Source: Aphelocoma coerulescens
Lineage: Eukaryota; Chordata; Aves; Passeriformes; Corvidae
Assembly (NCBI RefSeq): GCF_041296385.1
Contig: NC_091017.1
Coordinates: 13,138,001-13,202,000, forward strand
Reading direction: 5' to 3'
DNA length: 64,000 nucleotides
Numbering within the stretch: position 1 is the stretch's first letter; each line of letters begins with the position of its first letter. The notes beneath the pieces are model-generated. The model worked only from the letters and a program-made list of their open reading frames with translations, searched no databases and was not told where the DNA came from. Of this stretch, positions 43,901-57,395 are shown piece after piece. The position numbers and the translations under genes are program-made.

Positions 43901-46842
43901 GGAGTGGCTGTTATGAATTATCTCCACCATCCTGTATACTCCCTCTGCCCTCCTCACATCCCTGTGAAAGGGGGGTGAGAAGAGAGCAAAGAAAAGATGG
44001 CACCATTAGATTCCCTTTCTTCAGCTTTTAGCAGCCTTTGGAGGTCAGGATGCTATTGGCTCTGCTCTGTGTGTGAGCTGGAGCTGTTCACTTAGCAACA
44101 GAAAGCAGAAGCAGCAGACAGCAAAACTGTGACGTGTGTGTGCACACCCGTGAGAGAGAGGAGGAGAGAGTGATAGGAAGGATGGCTTAGAGGATGATCT
44201 CTGCCCCTGCTTGCAGAGGGTCCACTCTGCACTACTGCTGGCGCCTCCAGGGATGGCAGCAACAGGTGCTGGAAAGCAGCTTGAGAGTTCAGCATATCGC
44301 ATTTTTAATACAGGAACTTCATTAGAGCCTACAAACAGCAACAACAACAGAAATCTCAATAAAGCCTGTATTTAACGGAAGTCATAAAGAACAGGTTCTG
44401 TGCATGAAACAATATGGATGCAAAATGTGATGTGTTAGAAGGAAAAAGATGGGAAAGGAAGGAAGCCAGAGATAAGGTTATGCAGAAAGGACAAATGAGT
44501 TTACCTTCATCTACTTTTTCTCTTGCTGTTTATTAGTAAAAAACCCAATACTTAACCAACTGCAGTAAGACATTGTCTGTACCATTATTCAACCTCCAGA
44601 AATATGAGCTTGTATCTCAGCTGCTTCTGAATAACAGTTTCTTACAGAGCAGGGAAAGAAATAGCAGAGGAAGGTGTTAAGACAGGAGAAATACATATTT
44701 TGCAGATCTTAGCTCCTTTATGAAACACGGGAGGCTTGTGCTGAGAGATTACTGATTACTTCAAGCTCAGAGCAACATAAGAGATTTCATGTAGACCATT
44801 CGACGGAACATACAGCCTGCAACCCTCCCATGCAACTGGCATCAGATATTTTCCTTCCTGCCACTGTTACAGAAGACCTCTGAGCAACCGCCAGGGAAAG
44901 CATCATTTCCTCATATGTAAGGCATGTTTCCCTCCTCTCCACCCATCCCCAAATAAAGTAATTGTAGAGCCAATGCCACTGACCCTATTCTTTCTCCCAA
45001 TCGCTTTACATTTCTGTAGATTTAAAATTTTAATTTTAAAACTAAATGTAAGTCCGTCTACATGTGGAGTGTATCACTGATGGTCTTTCCAACTTTGAAC
45101 TCCTAATCTTGCAAATCAAGCCCACTGAAATGCAGCAGCTGAACAGCTCTAAACAGATCAGCTCAAAAAAACCCAACCCAACCAGGACCCTATTTCTATT
45201 CAGAATGAGGAGCTTAAAAGCAACCAAGGGTGTTGTTTTATCCTTTTCACCTCTTTTGTGTGACAATTCTATTACATTTTCCTTATATTCAACAACACAA
45301 TGGATATGTAATAAAAGAAAGGAAATGGTACTTCCCTAGATTCAATATATCCAAAACGTATATGTAATTCTTAAAGAGGAACCTATATTTTTCAAGGAAC
45401 AGAACTACAGCATGGATTGCAGGCCTAGTTCTCCTATTATTTCCTCCATAGAAGGACTCCACCTTGCCAACAAAAATCTACAGATTCCAGGAACTGAGCA
45501 GAGGTGGAAAAATTTGACTATTGAGAGTAGGCCACTGGTACTATTAGAAACAGCCTGGTGTAAAGAAAAAAAAGTTAAAAAAAAAAAAAAAAGAAGGGGG
45601 AAAAACAAACATAAGAGGTTTATCTGGCTGAGCAGGGCCAAAGAGACTGAAAATGGCCTAAGAGAAGTGAGGCCCTGGCGTGGTCACCTTTCCTGTGCTT
45701 CAGGAAAACTCTTACCAAAGCCAGTGGGAATATGAATGCTCTCTTACTGAAAATTCTTCCAATTTTATAATTTAAAGAAGTACTGATCATTTTCACCAGT
45801 AGTATGAAAGGCATGACATAGAAGCCAGTCACATTGATGGTCTATGACAGTGTATGCATCTAAAATTTGTGTTCTGTTGGTGAATGTGGTGACCTGCATT
45901 CAAGGGACACCACAAGAGCCTTATTCCATTTCCTCAGACTCTGCCAGGGCCTCAGTTTTACATTACCTAAAACCTGGGTTGCAGTCTGCCATTGTCTCCC
46001 CAGCCACCATTGCACCTGGTGAGTTCCCCAGGGCTTTGCCTGGCTTCCCCTCTGCAGAACTGCTCTGGCAATGCCTGAATGTGTGGCACTAAGGACACAG
46101 CTACCCAGCTCCAGGGAAAGAAGCAGCGATTTGAGGACTGCAGAAAGCCTACCTGAGAGTTAGTGGACTTTTTAGAAGGTGCCTTTCGACACTTTTGGCA
46201 GGGAGGTTATTTGAGGCATTTGAATTTGCAGTCATCTTCTGCAAGTGCTTAAACTTACTGAAAACGTAAACTTGGGTATTGGATAGCTTTGAGGATTCCA
46301 ACTGGGATATATTCATAATTTTAAATGAAGTTCATGGTCATTGTTATTATCTCATGAATGTGAAATCTGTTTGCAATATCAATACAGTACACTGAAATGA
46401 AAGGCCAGACCCAATAATATATTTAGGCTTCTGACATCCCATTGTCATGTGTCTGCACATCACATTTTAAGTGGAGAATAAAATAAAAACACCTGTGATA
46501 CCAGGGCTCTGAACTCAGTAGCACTGGCATGCTCCACCTGTGAGTAAACTCTGAGGCCTTTTTTCCTCTTCTCTCATTCTTTGCAGCATGAAGGAGATTA
46601 AAGTAACATTTTTGTCACAGACCCAGTGCCAACTCATGCGGAGCACTGACCAAAGTCCTGGGCACTGTCAGCCAACAGCAACAGCCCTGCAGAGAGGAGG
46701 GACTTAGTTCTGCTCTGAAGGTGTCATCTGTTTATTGCTGAACTCTGAGCTTAGGAAGAGTTGGAAGCCAAGAGAGACCAGCATCTCTCAAGGTAGCCTG
46801 TTCTGTGCTTGCAGGAAATATGATACTGAATATAATGAATCA
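37941..46842. other. Non-coding DNA with simple repeats
   Basis: This is about 8.9 kb without a supported gene or transposon. It contains A17 at 38796-38812, T14 at 41995-42008 and A16 at about 45577-45592. The open frames are short (at most about 134 codons) and featureless. Confidence 0.5.
38796..38812. repeat. Poly(A) run, 17 bases
   Basis: This is a simple A run after AAAAG. No element can be tied to it. Confidence 0.85.
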
Positions 46843-47438
46843 TGGAATAGTTGGGTTGGAAGGAACCTTAAAGATCATCTTGTTCCTGTTGCCTAGGATT
46901 GAAAGAAACTTTCCAAACAATATTACAGGTGATAACAAAGAGCAGTTCTTTAATGAAAGCTTTCAGGTGCACAAAATATAGATATGCACACCCACGGTAT
47001 CAGATTAGCAAAATTTTTATAAGTTTAATTAATTAGTATATCTAGCAAGTACATCCAATAGGAGAATGGTTGTCCTGGTGACCCATCCTTGGGCCTGCCC
47101 CTTCGAGTCTGTTCAGGAGGTTCTTTGCCCTATTTCTTGTTATGTCTCCCAAGTGCTGGTGCAAAACAAGATGTCCCTGTTAGAAATTCTTTTCTTGAAA
47201 ATAAGACTAAATAGAATTTCAAGAGTGTGACATAATGTGTGAGAAAGGGTTAGCCACTGTTCTAAAGTGTGAGAAAGGGTAAGAAAGTGCTAGAAACTAT
47301 ACAATTATATATTATAAAACTACAAAGCTACCAATATATGAAAAAGCTAAAAATCTTTAGGCGTCACTCCAACTACCTGCCATGAGTAGGGACACCTTCC
47401 ACTTTTCACAGGTTGCTCAAAGTCCCACAATCTCCACA
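46843..47438 (-). mobile_element. CR1 LINE 3' fragment split by an LTR
   Basis: On plus, AATCATGGAATAGTTGGG and AGGAACCTTAAAGATCATC (46843-46886) are the inverted CR1 end. The same element resumes at about 47371 with AACTACCTGCCATGAGTAGG, then GACACCTTCCACTTTTCACA and GGTTGCTCAAAGTCCCACAA. The 480 bp between are an LTR. It is an inactive fragment. Confidence 0.8.
46887..47366 (-). repeat. Solo LTR inside CR1 (480 bp)
   Basis: On plus it starts TGTTGCCTAGG and ends AGGCGTCA, splitting a CR1 tail. The flanks TTCC (left) and CTCC (right) could be a decayed 4-bp duplication. On the sense (minus) strand ATTAAAG at about 46950 may be the poly(A) signal. An imperfect duplication of GTGTGAGAAAGGGT lies near 47237-47280. 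The family is not recognised. Confidence 0.6.
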
Positions 47439-50400
47439 TTACATATACAGAGTTTAAAAGCTCTCACTTGAGGCACTGAGTTGCATGCCCACCTCTGAAT
47501 TGGCATGATCTGAAGAAGAACAATGTCTCTTAACAGCCCATCTTTTGGTGGTACAAATCTGTACCTTAAGTTACCAGAATAAGCAGGGAGAAAGGGAATA
47601 ATTAAGCAATTTTTTTTAAACACCACAAACATCACATTTCCTAAATGCTTCAGCAATTTCAGTGTAGGAGACAAATCAATACTCTGCTCTGTGGAGTTAA
47701 AGATTCTTGCTTGGTAAGGGAAAATAGGGAATTTACCTTAAGGAAAACAATATATAATTCTTTAGAAGAAAAAAAAGCACCAAACTTTCTTTTTGTCTAG
47801 TTTCTGTTTTGTTAATAAAAACTAAGCATACTTAGAGGGAAGAGTTTTTCTGTATAGACAAGACTTTAATAAACAAACTTGCTCCTTCCAACACATTGAA
47901 GGAAAAGCAGAAAAAAATACCGAAAACAAGAAAAACCTAAAGGAGAAAAACATTTTGGAAATGGTCTGGATCTCTCTCTCAATACCCAGCTATCTTCTGT
48001 CCTTCCTGAGCAGCCATGGAGGAATACTTCAGGACAAGAGAATAAAGCAATAACCAAAGCACACGTCCTCACTCTATGCATGTGATTCAGTACCTGCTGT
48101 GTTTTGGGAGGGTTTGTTTTGGGGGTGGTGGTGGGGGTATCACTCTTCACCCAATCCCTCATCCCATTCATGCCTCTACCATGTTGCAAATACAATTGTT
48201 GTGACAAACACAAACAAACTCTAAGCCCCCACATTACCATGCCATTCATTTTAGCAAAACTGGTTTTGTAGCCTAAATGGAAAAGTTGACATATATAGGT
48301 TTTCTTAATGTACACAATCTGGAATTCCTAGCAGCCAAAGGAGTTCACCACTGCTTCTAAAATGGTGGTTAATTATATTTTCTATAGATCCTCTTTAAGC
48401 AACAGCTTGTTATTAAAATGTCCTTGCTGGTCGGGAGAACAGAAATTAAGGCAGTAACAGAACAAAGGTGTTTTGCTGACAGACGAACAGCTGGAAAGCA
48501 AAACACCATGATGTGATCTTGTTAACTGGCACACCCTGTACACTGTCTCTGAGGACTCCTCACTAAACATGACCTGGCACTAAACCATTGCCTCTTTGCT
48601 TTTATAATGGATTCTCTTCTTCATGTGGGAGGCCCTTCCTCTGCCTCATTTTATCAGAGCAACTTGAGACATTTCAGTGGGGTCATACCTTTCTTTCCCA
48701 GAGGAGTCATCAGACCCTACTCAGCCCAAAACATTTTACTGTTTGACCAATTCTCATAGCACATTTACAGCATGTAAAGGGCAGAGGATGTAGGATACAT
48801 ACTCCCTTTCCTCCTACAGATGAGAACTGCGGCAGCTGACATAACTGCTCAATCACACAACAGTATAAAAATAGCAGCATGACAATAAAAGCTCAAGTAG
48901 TCAACTCCTGGCCTTAATTTTTTTCTGACTGCATCATTAATTGTCTCTTTAAAAACATCTTACAAAATTACAATAAAAACCCATTTCTAAACAATCATGA
49001 CCCATTTGGTAAAGCTGCTGCTATATGTTGCTTGCATCACTGGTAACAGAATGCCAGCTGAGAATCTTGCTGTTGGTGTCAAGTAGTTCCACCAAAAACC
49101 AGGCTTCTTTTACAAAGTTTCAGTGCAATGATAGTTCTTATCATGGAAAGAGAATTTCAGATGGCAGAAGAATAATGGTGAAATGCTCTGTGAGTGGCAG
49201 AATGAAATCCAGTCCCCCAGACAGTCAGGAAGGCAGCACCAGTGGGCGGTTATCAAGACAGTTTCATCAGACAGTCGAAGGCCATGCAAAGCTTTATAAA
49301 TCAGCATGAAGAGTTTACAACTGACACACCACTGAACACAGAACACTAAAGACTTCTGTTCTGAAAAGCTGATTTTTGGCAGCAGCCTTCCTGCAGCTTT
49401 TAGATTTTGCTTACAAGAGTTAAAGGGTGGAGGCAGATAGAATCAAATAACCCAGTCTCAAACTCAAGAAAGCATGAATTGAAATCTGTCTCCATGACTG
49501 AGAGAAATTATCTGTCACTGATAATATTCCTCAGATAATAAAAGTCAGGATGTGAAACAGCCCAAGTACTTCAGGGGAACCAAAACAATAAATCAGGGTG
49601 CTAGACAAGTGTGACATCCTCCGCTACCTGACAGACAATTCTGCCCACCTGAGGTTGGACTACCCTGACAGGGTCCTACACCCTGGTGAGAAACCAAGGA
49701 GGGAGATCTGGCCACAGATGCAGGTACCCCAGGCGGCCCTGGGGTTCTGACACCCACAGCAGTAGCATGGAAGATGAAAGGAGTGCCCCTCAAATGGACT
49801 TCACATGAAGCAAAACGACACCCGCAAATGACAGTCAGAAGATTTAAATCTTAGAAGGAGATGTGCATGGTGTCTTCCTGCAAGCCCAAAATGTGACTCT
49901 AGTGACAACTGCAACAATTCAATTGTCAACCTTTTAAGTTTGGAAAGGAAAGAATTGACTAGGGCACCCAAACAGCATTTACAATTACATATTTCACTAG
50001 TCTAAAATTACTGAGTAGTAATTGAAACTGGAAAAATCTAAAGCAACTGATCCATGGGAAAGCATGCAGGAACAGCCATATTCTACACTACAAAAAATGA
50101 ACTGAATGTTAATCACCCCACCACTGAACAATATCATAGTAACTGAAGAGGAACACTTCCTCTCTGCCATATACTATCAAGTGATAGAGAGGTAACACAA
50201 AGGCACAAACAAGAAATCCACACAGACTAGGGATACAGGAACTAGAGATGGAACTAAACACCTTGTGTATACATCACTAGCTAAAAACTATCCCAAGTAT
50301 CAAGGGGGCTGGACTCCACTTTCCAACAGAAATACAATGAAGGAAGAGGAACGACTATCCACATAACACCCATATATCCATTTTAGTGATACAGGCAAAA

Positions 50401-53400
50401 TCTTCCACTAATAAATCCCCAAGGAAAAATTCACAAACTATTTTTTCACCTAAAATTCAAAAACTATTCCTCTTCAAACAATAAAGCAGGTTTTGCACAT
50501 CCTCTGAAATATTTTCCTGGGGGGGGAAGAGAGAGAGATATTGAAGAGAGAGATGAGAGAGACAGTTAGTTCTCATTGTAATAAACTGATTCTTGGAAAG
50601 TCTGACCCACCAGAGAAGATAATTAGCAGCCAGGCCAGTAATTCTCTTTAGCCATGCAAGTACAGGTGTTAACCTTTTCTGTAAAACAGGGATAACACAC
50701 TGAGATAGAGGATAACTGCAGTGTGGATCTTGTAAATGAAGTTTCAACAGCTCAATATTTTCTTCTCAAGTTTGACACATCCTTCTGCAATAATGTAAAA
50801 TTTAAGATGTCATCTACATGCAAGGAAATCCAAATGAAGAACACAATAATTATGGGGGAAAGTCCGTAAGGTAGAAGATGTGCAAAATGTTTGAAAGCAC
50901 GAATATAAAAAGTTCCCCTGTATAGCAAATCCTTAGTACAGTTTGGAAGTGAAACATGACAGACATTCACCTTAATGTGCTAATCACATGACACCAAGGA
51001 ACAGAGACATCACAGTAGCAAATCTAGGATAAAACCATGAGAAATCCAAAAGAAAATCTGAAATGGGACTGAGAGGGCAATATATGGCCAAAATTAAGAG
51101 AATTATTGTGAACTGAGCACCAAATGGAGCACTTTAAAGAACAGAGAACAGGAGCATCATACCTAAGCAGCAGAGATTGATGAGCAAACATCAGTGGGGG
51201 TATGTTTTGGGTCTTATAAACCACGTCTTCACCATTTAAAAAGCATTTCACAATGACCTCAAACATTCTCAGGGCCAGAGTGAGCTATGCTGATTAACAT
51301 CTCTGATGATAACAGTGTACAATGCTGATGAAGCCAGAGCAGTTTCTGCCAGCAAAGGCCATGCTCCAGTGACTTTGGAGGAGCTCTTTTAAGTCTAGGC
51401 CACTGTAGGGGCTTCCTCCCCTCTTCATTCTCCCCACTTTTGGACCCTGGGACTTCCCTGGACACTACACAGCTCATTGTCCAACAAGAGGCCATACAGA
51501 CACAACCACTGGAAGAAGAAAGTCATCATTCCTTTCACACTCAAACTCATCTCCACCCACCCTGCCTGGGCGGGGCCACATCAGGGTCCAAATTTTGTCC
51601 AGTAAAATTAACACAGTCTTTTGGCAAGAAAAATAATTACCATTAGACTTGAAAGAAACAACTTGTAAAACACACCAACAAAAGCAGTAGTAACACAATG
51701 ACATTAATGACTGGATGATGGAACCATTTATTTAGTGGCTACCTTAGACCTTGGCACATAATTAAACTTCAGTGACAATAATCTAAATATATTCCACACA
51801 GTGATTTTGTGGTTCATTAGCAAACCTTTTTATTTGAATTCCTTTCTAGTGCTGTTTTGCTAGCTAAGAGCATCTTGTCTGAATTGCTGGATCAAATCTA
51901 GAAAAAATGCATAACAACCCAAAGCAATCACCATCTGGTGACTGTTCAACATCCTGTATGGATGCTAGCCTGTGTCCAGCACTGGGTGAACAGGTGTCCA
52001 CATAATAGCAGCCATCACAGTTGTCACTGGTTTGTAATCCCATTTCCAGGCTTGACACTCAGGCAGAATACTGAAAGCCTGTCACCCTTCAGCTGATCCC
52101 TCCCGGCATGCTTGGGAGGAACCCTCTCTCCCCTGCTCCTCTGCCTCACACTGTTGAGTGGCTGGTGGTGAATTCTGTGCTGGGTTTCATTTGCTAATAC
52201 CTCCATTCTTGATCATTTGAAAAGAACAAGCAAACAGCATTAACAAAAAGAAACGGCCTTGGAAATCCAGTGTTGTGCAAATACACAGGGACCATTCTCT
52301 TTGCCATTCAGGCTCCAGAAACACCAGTACTCCCCACAAAATGTGACTCCTTCACTTAACCAGTAGTGAAACCAGCTATTATTCATGCCCAGTAGAAGAA
52401 GTGTTTTTTACCTCCAACTTTAGGGAAAACAAAAATAAGATTCCTCCCCTGGGCTCAGTGAGTATCTAAGAAAAATAATAATTTTCATTGAAAATGGCTG
52501 ACCCAGCCATAAAATCTCACTAACATAAAAACCATATACATTTGATTAGCAACAGATGTCAAATCAGTCAAAATAAAAATAAAAATAATTAAAAAAAGAA
52601 GAAGATACATGGAATAAGGCAGGCTTTGGATTTCACTAGCGTCTGTGAGTTCACAAAGTAGCCAAGTTTACAAGCACAACAAATTAGCAGGACTCGGATG
52701 AGCCACAGTAAGTAATTGTGTTTTGCTAGATCATAGCAAGTATGAGGTAAAGGCTCATTAATTTACAACTTTCCCACGGAGCTACAAACACTTCATACCT
52801 GGTATTTCCTAAGGGCTCACACACAGTCATTTAACTCTTTGGCTGAGGCCAGGAAGCTTTCAAAGCCATGGATTTCCCTCAGGCACAGGACTCCTAAGCT
52901 GAGTGCTAATAACTAACCTTATGTTCACAGTCAAAAGCATCCTCCATGTGGAAAATCCATTCTCAGTAGCCACCACTCTGCAGTGTGGCAGGGGAGCAAA
53001 GGCTGCCCACACAACTCCATGCCAGCCAACTTCATTACAGTCATTTGAATCCCTCCGTTCGACCTGACAGAGCCCTCTGAACCTTTGACAGCCAGGCTGG
53101 TTGAAGCAGTTTTGAACAAAGACTGGGTGGGGGCATATGTCCTCCAACAATTTCGCAGGGGTGACTGCCCAATTTCTAGCTGGTTTAGTTTGCTTCTTTA
53201 ATAGCCTGCAGAGAACAAGAGCAATGAAGAAACTACACTCCCAAAACCTCTGTGCTGAGATCTTGGTAGCCAACAAAACGAACTACAGGTACTATGGTCT
53301 TACACCATTAACCTGCTTCTCAGTTAGGAAATTAGGCACATCCCTGGTAGGTTGCCAAAAAGCCTTCTCTAAACAAAGGATGAGCATCCCAAACTCATGC

Positions 53401-54414
53401 TCTTTTTGGCAAGTGATCCTTACTATCTAAGCATTTCCCAGCTACCGTGCCAATAACTTTCCCTGTTCTATAAACTTGACCAGCATTTCCATGCCCCCAA
53501 AAAGCACAGCCATTCTAAGCAATGATCAAAACAAAGCTTTCTACTTAATAAAAAAACACCGTGAAGCTTGCTGGGACGATAAAATATGGTTACTTTCCAG
53601 ACACCAAGAGGAAACCAGAATCAGAAATCCTTTGACAAGGTCTAGAAAATGAGAGTCTTAAAGTGAACCTGAAATGACCAAACTTAGCAATTACACGTTT
53701 TGCCACATAACACACTTATTTAAATTCTAGTCTGTGCGTGCCATCAGACAGGGTTTTGCCTATTTGGCCTGTTGCCTTATAACAGAATTACTCCCTTTGC
53801 ATCATGAAAGCTAATTACACTAACTACAGAAATAAAGTAGAGAATCTGGACAGGTTTTTTGTCCTATGCATGTCTACAGATGTTAATATCTGTCTGTATG
53901 CACACATACCCATGAACACGCATGCTACACTGAGATAAAATGTGAACAGAACAATGAGGCTTTTGTCACCTTTAATACAGTTCTGTTATATATAACCTTT
54001 CAGCTTAAATATAAGCTTAAACCCGAATCTCTCACATACATACAGTTATATACTTATTTATAGCTTCAGCAATAGGGAGGTTGCTTAGAAAAGTAGAACA
54101 TCTTTGGAAAAAGTGGGTGGTGATAATGCAAAACAGAATCTGCTTTTCAACTTTACTGGCATCTCTGGTCTATGAAAACTGAACTTGAATCCCCTTTTTC
54201 TGCCCAGTGGAATTCTTTGAATCTTGGGTCATAATCCTGTCTGTAGGAATTTTTATCTGCCTTATCACCTCAATCATCCTTCAGGAGTTTGGCTGCATTC
54301 TGGCCATTAGAAAATTGCAGAAGAAGGAATGGAAATGAGATCCTTCACACTTTGCATTCTCATATTAGCAAAAGACCAACAAAAAGCAGGCAGTCCTGGG
54401 CATGAAGATAAGTT
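47439..54414. other. Non-coding DNA, no gene seen
   Basis: This contains a G8 plus GA-rich strip at 50519-50561 and an AAAAT-type repeat at 52569-52587. Frames of 149 (47866-48315) and 138 codons (52860-53276) show no domains. Confidence 0.5.
50519..50561. repeat. G8 run and GA-rich low-complexity strip
   Basis: Eight G are followed by short GA runs. This is simple sequence. Confidence 0.8.
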
Positions 54415-54420
54415 CTGAGT

Positions 54421-55363
54421 CACTGTCTTGGTTTGAAAGACAGGTGTCACACATGTCTTGGTTTGAAAGACAGGTGTCTCCTAAGGAAGGCAGGAGCCCC
54501 CCTTGGAATGGCAGATGCGACCCCCCTTCCCTCCAAGTCATTATAATTTTGAAATCAAGGGGCTTTTAGGCAAAGATGTGGGAAATAGGAATAACAGTTC
54601 TTTACTATTATATATCTATATGTGTATAACCAGTCAAACAAACAACAATAACTATGGCAGTAACAGCAAACAATCACAAACCCAGTCCCAGCTTTCTCAG
54701 CTGTCAGGCCCTTTCCCCTTGGGTGCATCTCTGCTCGCAGCTGGCAGGGCACTGGCGGCTCCTGGTGAGCAGGGCAGGTGCGATGGTTCCTCCGTGGCTG
54801 CAGGGGGTGCTCCAGAGCGAGCTCGGGGAGCACGTGGCACTGGTGGCCTGGGATCCTGGGAAGGGATGGAACAAAAAAGCTTCACAAACGGCTGGGCAGC
54901 TGATCCTGGTGTCCGGCCAGAACCTCGGGAACAGCAGGCTGGAACGGCAGGGACAAGCACAAATCCCAGGTGGCAGACGAGATGTATCCAAATGGGGAAC
55001 CCCCCGGAGGTCTGGGCAGGCAGGTCGAGCACGGCTACAACGTAGCAAAGGCTTGAAGCAACGGCAGGACACGGCGGACACAGCCCAGCTCCCAGCGGGG
55101 TGGGGAAGGCGGGCTTTGGGATCCTGGGGCTTCTCCAGCAGAAGGAAAAGCAGCCGAAGAAAGCAGCCTCCCTCTCTGTCTGAACGCCAGAGACCGACTG
55201 CCCGCACACCCAGGTGAAACAAAAGAGTAGCCAGCTCTTTTGTTTTTTTGAAGTACCCAGCGATTTGTCCCCCTAGCAACATGTATGGGCAAAATTCCTT
55301 TAACAGAAAAAAAAAACCAAAACAGGAGAGCTCCTAAAACCCCAGCAGTCACCTTGCCCCACA
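54421..55363 (-). repeat. LTR (about 940 bp) with duplicated end
   Basis: On plus the left end has TGTCTTGGTTTGAAAGACAGG at 54424 and again at 54454, a 30-bp duplication. The right end is CCTTGCCCCACA. CTGAGT occurs at 54415-54420 and 55364-55369, a likely 6-bp target duplication, although three bases (CAC) precede the canonical TG. The sense strand (minus) shares its last 250 bp with the LTR ending at 32815. The right two thirds are GC-rich, and the long overlapping frames there look like shadows of base composition and not genes. Confidence 0.7.
54424..54483. repeat. 30-bp tandem duplication at an LTR end
   Basis: The unit starting TGTCTTGGTTTGAAAGACAG occurs at 54424 and 54454 and is identical for its first 26 bases or more. 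It duplicates the terminal bases of the LTR, including the expected integrase recognition end. Confidence 0.85.
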
Positions 55364-55369
55364 CTGAGT

Positions 55370-57159
55370 GAAGATCTCTGAACTCTCTGACTGCTGGAAA
55401 TAGTGGGACATCATCTCAGAGCAGAGGGTGCCTTACTAAACACAGAGCCACCCAGCCTCCCATACCTTTCAATATTTGTAGATTAAATTTTTCTTCTGTT
55501 TCATAATCCAGGGGAAGGGAACAAGTTCACTATTGGGAAAGTCCGCCACTTGAGAAATTAGTCACTCAAATTCATTAATCAATAAAGGGAAAGCAAATGC
55601 TTGAGAACAGGTCATATGATGCTGGGCTGATCCCAGGAATACCGTGTCGTGTGGACAAGCATGGCCGTGTCAGACAAAGAATAGGACATAGTCTGTTTGC
55701 AGTACAGGTACACTTGACTAGAAGTGTGTAAAGCTTGATGGCAAACACACTGTAGCTTGGGGCTTATTCAGCTACATCTTCATGACTGTCTTCCTCTAGC
55801 CTTCCATCTGTAAGGGTCTTTGGACAGAATTTGTGTGTTCTGTATTATAAGCTTTAGCAAAGAGTAATTTGAGGTGTTTATTGTACACATTTATACAGTT
55901 TCTAATAGCTAGTAACACATCACAAGTTGTGATTTTAATGTGCAAATCATGCCATGGATATTTTGCATATTATATTCCTATATGTAACTGCACAGACTAT
56001 TTAGAGGCTATTTTCATGTACCCTCATCCCTCTCTTGTTCCTCTCAGCTCACAGTAACTGCAAGACAAATAAAGCTGCATCTGTCTCTTCACAAGGAAGG
56101 TGACAGGAAATGGGAAACAATAACAAGCTTAGGCCTGACTCTCAACTTGCTAGCCACTGCAAACTGCAAAACTGTCTTTCACTGCAGTCAGCACAAGGCC
56201 TGCCACATCCTTCAGCAGTACCAGAACTTCACCTTTGCACAGGATTTTTTTATCGAGCCATTTACAGCATACCAGCCATGGTAGTTTTTTAACAACAACT
56301 TTAAAATACTGCAGGCTAATTTCAATATTTAACACTACATAAGAAAAGTTCAGCAAACATTATGAACATGGAACATGCCTCCTGTGCCTGCCTTGTTTAG
56401 GCAGAGACTTCATAAAGGCAGCTTATACTTGGCCAGGCTGTGCAAACTGTTTGGCTGCTAAAAAATTTTGCTGACCTCCTCTTTAAGTTAGCTGCAGACT
56501 TACAAGGGAGATTATACAACATCTCTGCCTCTAATATGCTCGGTTTATAATCAAGTAACTCATTCATGGCACAGCCAGGTTAGTCAGGCTTGAAATGCTT
56601 TTTGTAGATAAGGCAGACAAAACTGCTGTATTCACTCCCGTTCCTCGACCTTAGTGGGGCTGTTGGGATTTTGCACGTTAAGACAGGCAGAAAGAGCACT
56701 TGAAGAATGGGGTCAAAACAAAGTCAGCCTTTCTGTTCTCTCTCAGTGATTTTGGATCGATTCCAACCTGCTATTGTCAGCTTAGCACTGAACAGATCCA
56801 CTGCGAAGTTTGCTTTTCTCTGCCTCTTGCATTACAGCCACTACCAAGGACTTAGCAGTGCTAGAACCACCTGACTTGTTGCATTCAGGCAAAAGAGACC
56901 CAGCAGTGCTGCTCCACTAACATAGCAATGCTAATAGGAGTAAAGCCTTGGTTATGTCATTGAAATGAATAATTACAACTTTCTGGATGTGCAACGGAAA
57001 GATCTCCTGAAACAGAGGAACTCGACTGTGGTTTCACCTTGGGAGCAAATGCACTGCAGTCTGGGAACCTGCATGTTGTACTGATGCTCATCTGTGAGGT
57101 GCTGATGTGCTCATCTGTGAGGCCTCGCACACACACAGAAGGAAGAGATCCTTCAACAT
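55370..57159. other. Non-coding DNA, no gene seen
   Basis: No supported features. Confidence 0.5.
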
Positions 57160-57395
57160 AGAGATGGCAGAACAAAAGCTGGGTTTCAACAGAGCTGTGA
57201 GGGTCTTGAGGCACTGGAAGAAGTTGCCCACAGAAGCTGCAGATGACCCATCCCTGGAAGTGTTCAAGGCCAGGTTGGATGGGGCTTTCAGCAACCTGGT
57301 CTAGTGAGAGGTATTCCTGCTCATGGCAGGGAAATTGGAACTCAATGAACTTCAAAGGTTCCTGTCAACCCAAACCATTCCATGATCCTCTAGAA
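57160..57395 (+). mobile_element. CR1 LINE 3' fragment
   Basis: The sense CR1 tail includes GTCTTGAGGCACTGGAAG, TCCCTGGAAGTGTTCAAGG, CCAGGTTGGATGGGGCTTTC and a terminus CCATTCCATGATCCTC. It is strongly truncated. Confidence 0.85.

Noticed and set aside
47866..48315. 149-codon minus-strand frame
   Set aside because: It has no domain and no conserved motif. It is consistent with chance.
54503..55364. Several overlapping frames of 97-192 codons on both strands
   Set aside because: They fall in a GC-rich LTR, where all frames stay open through lack of stops. None has a recognisable domain.
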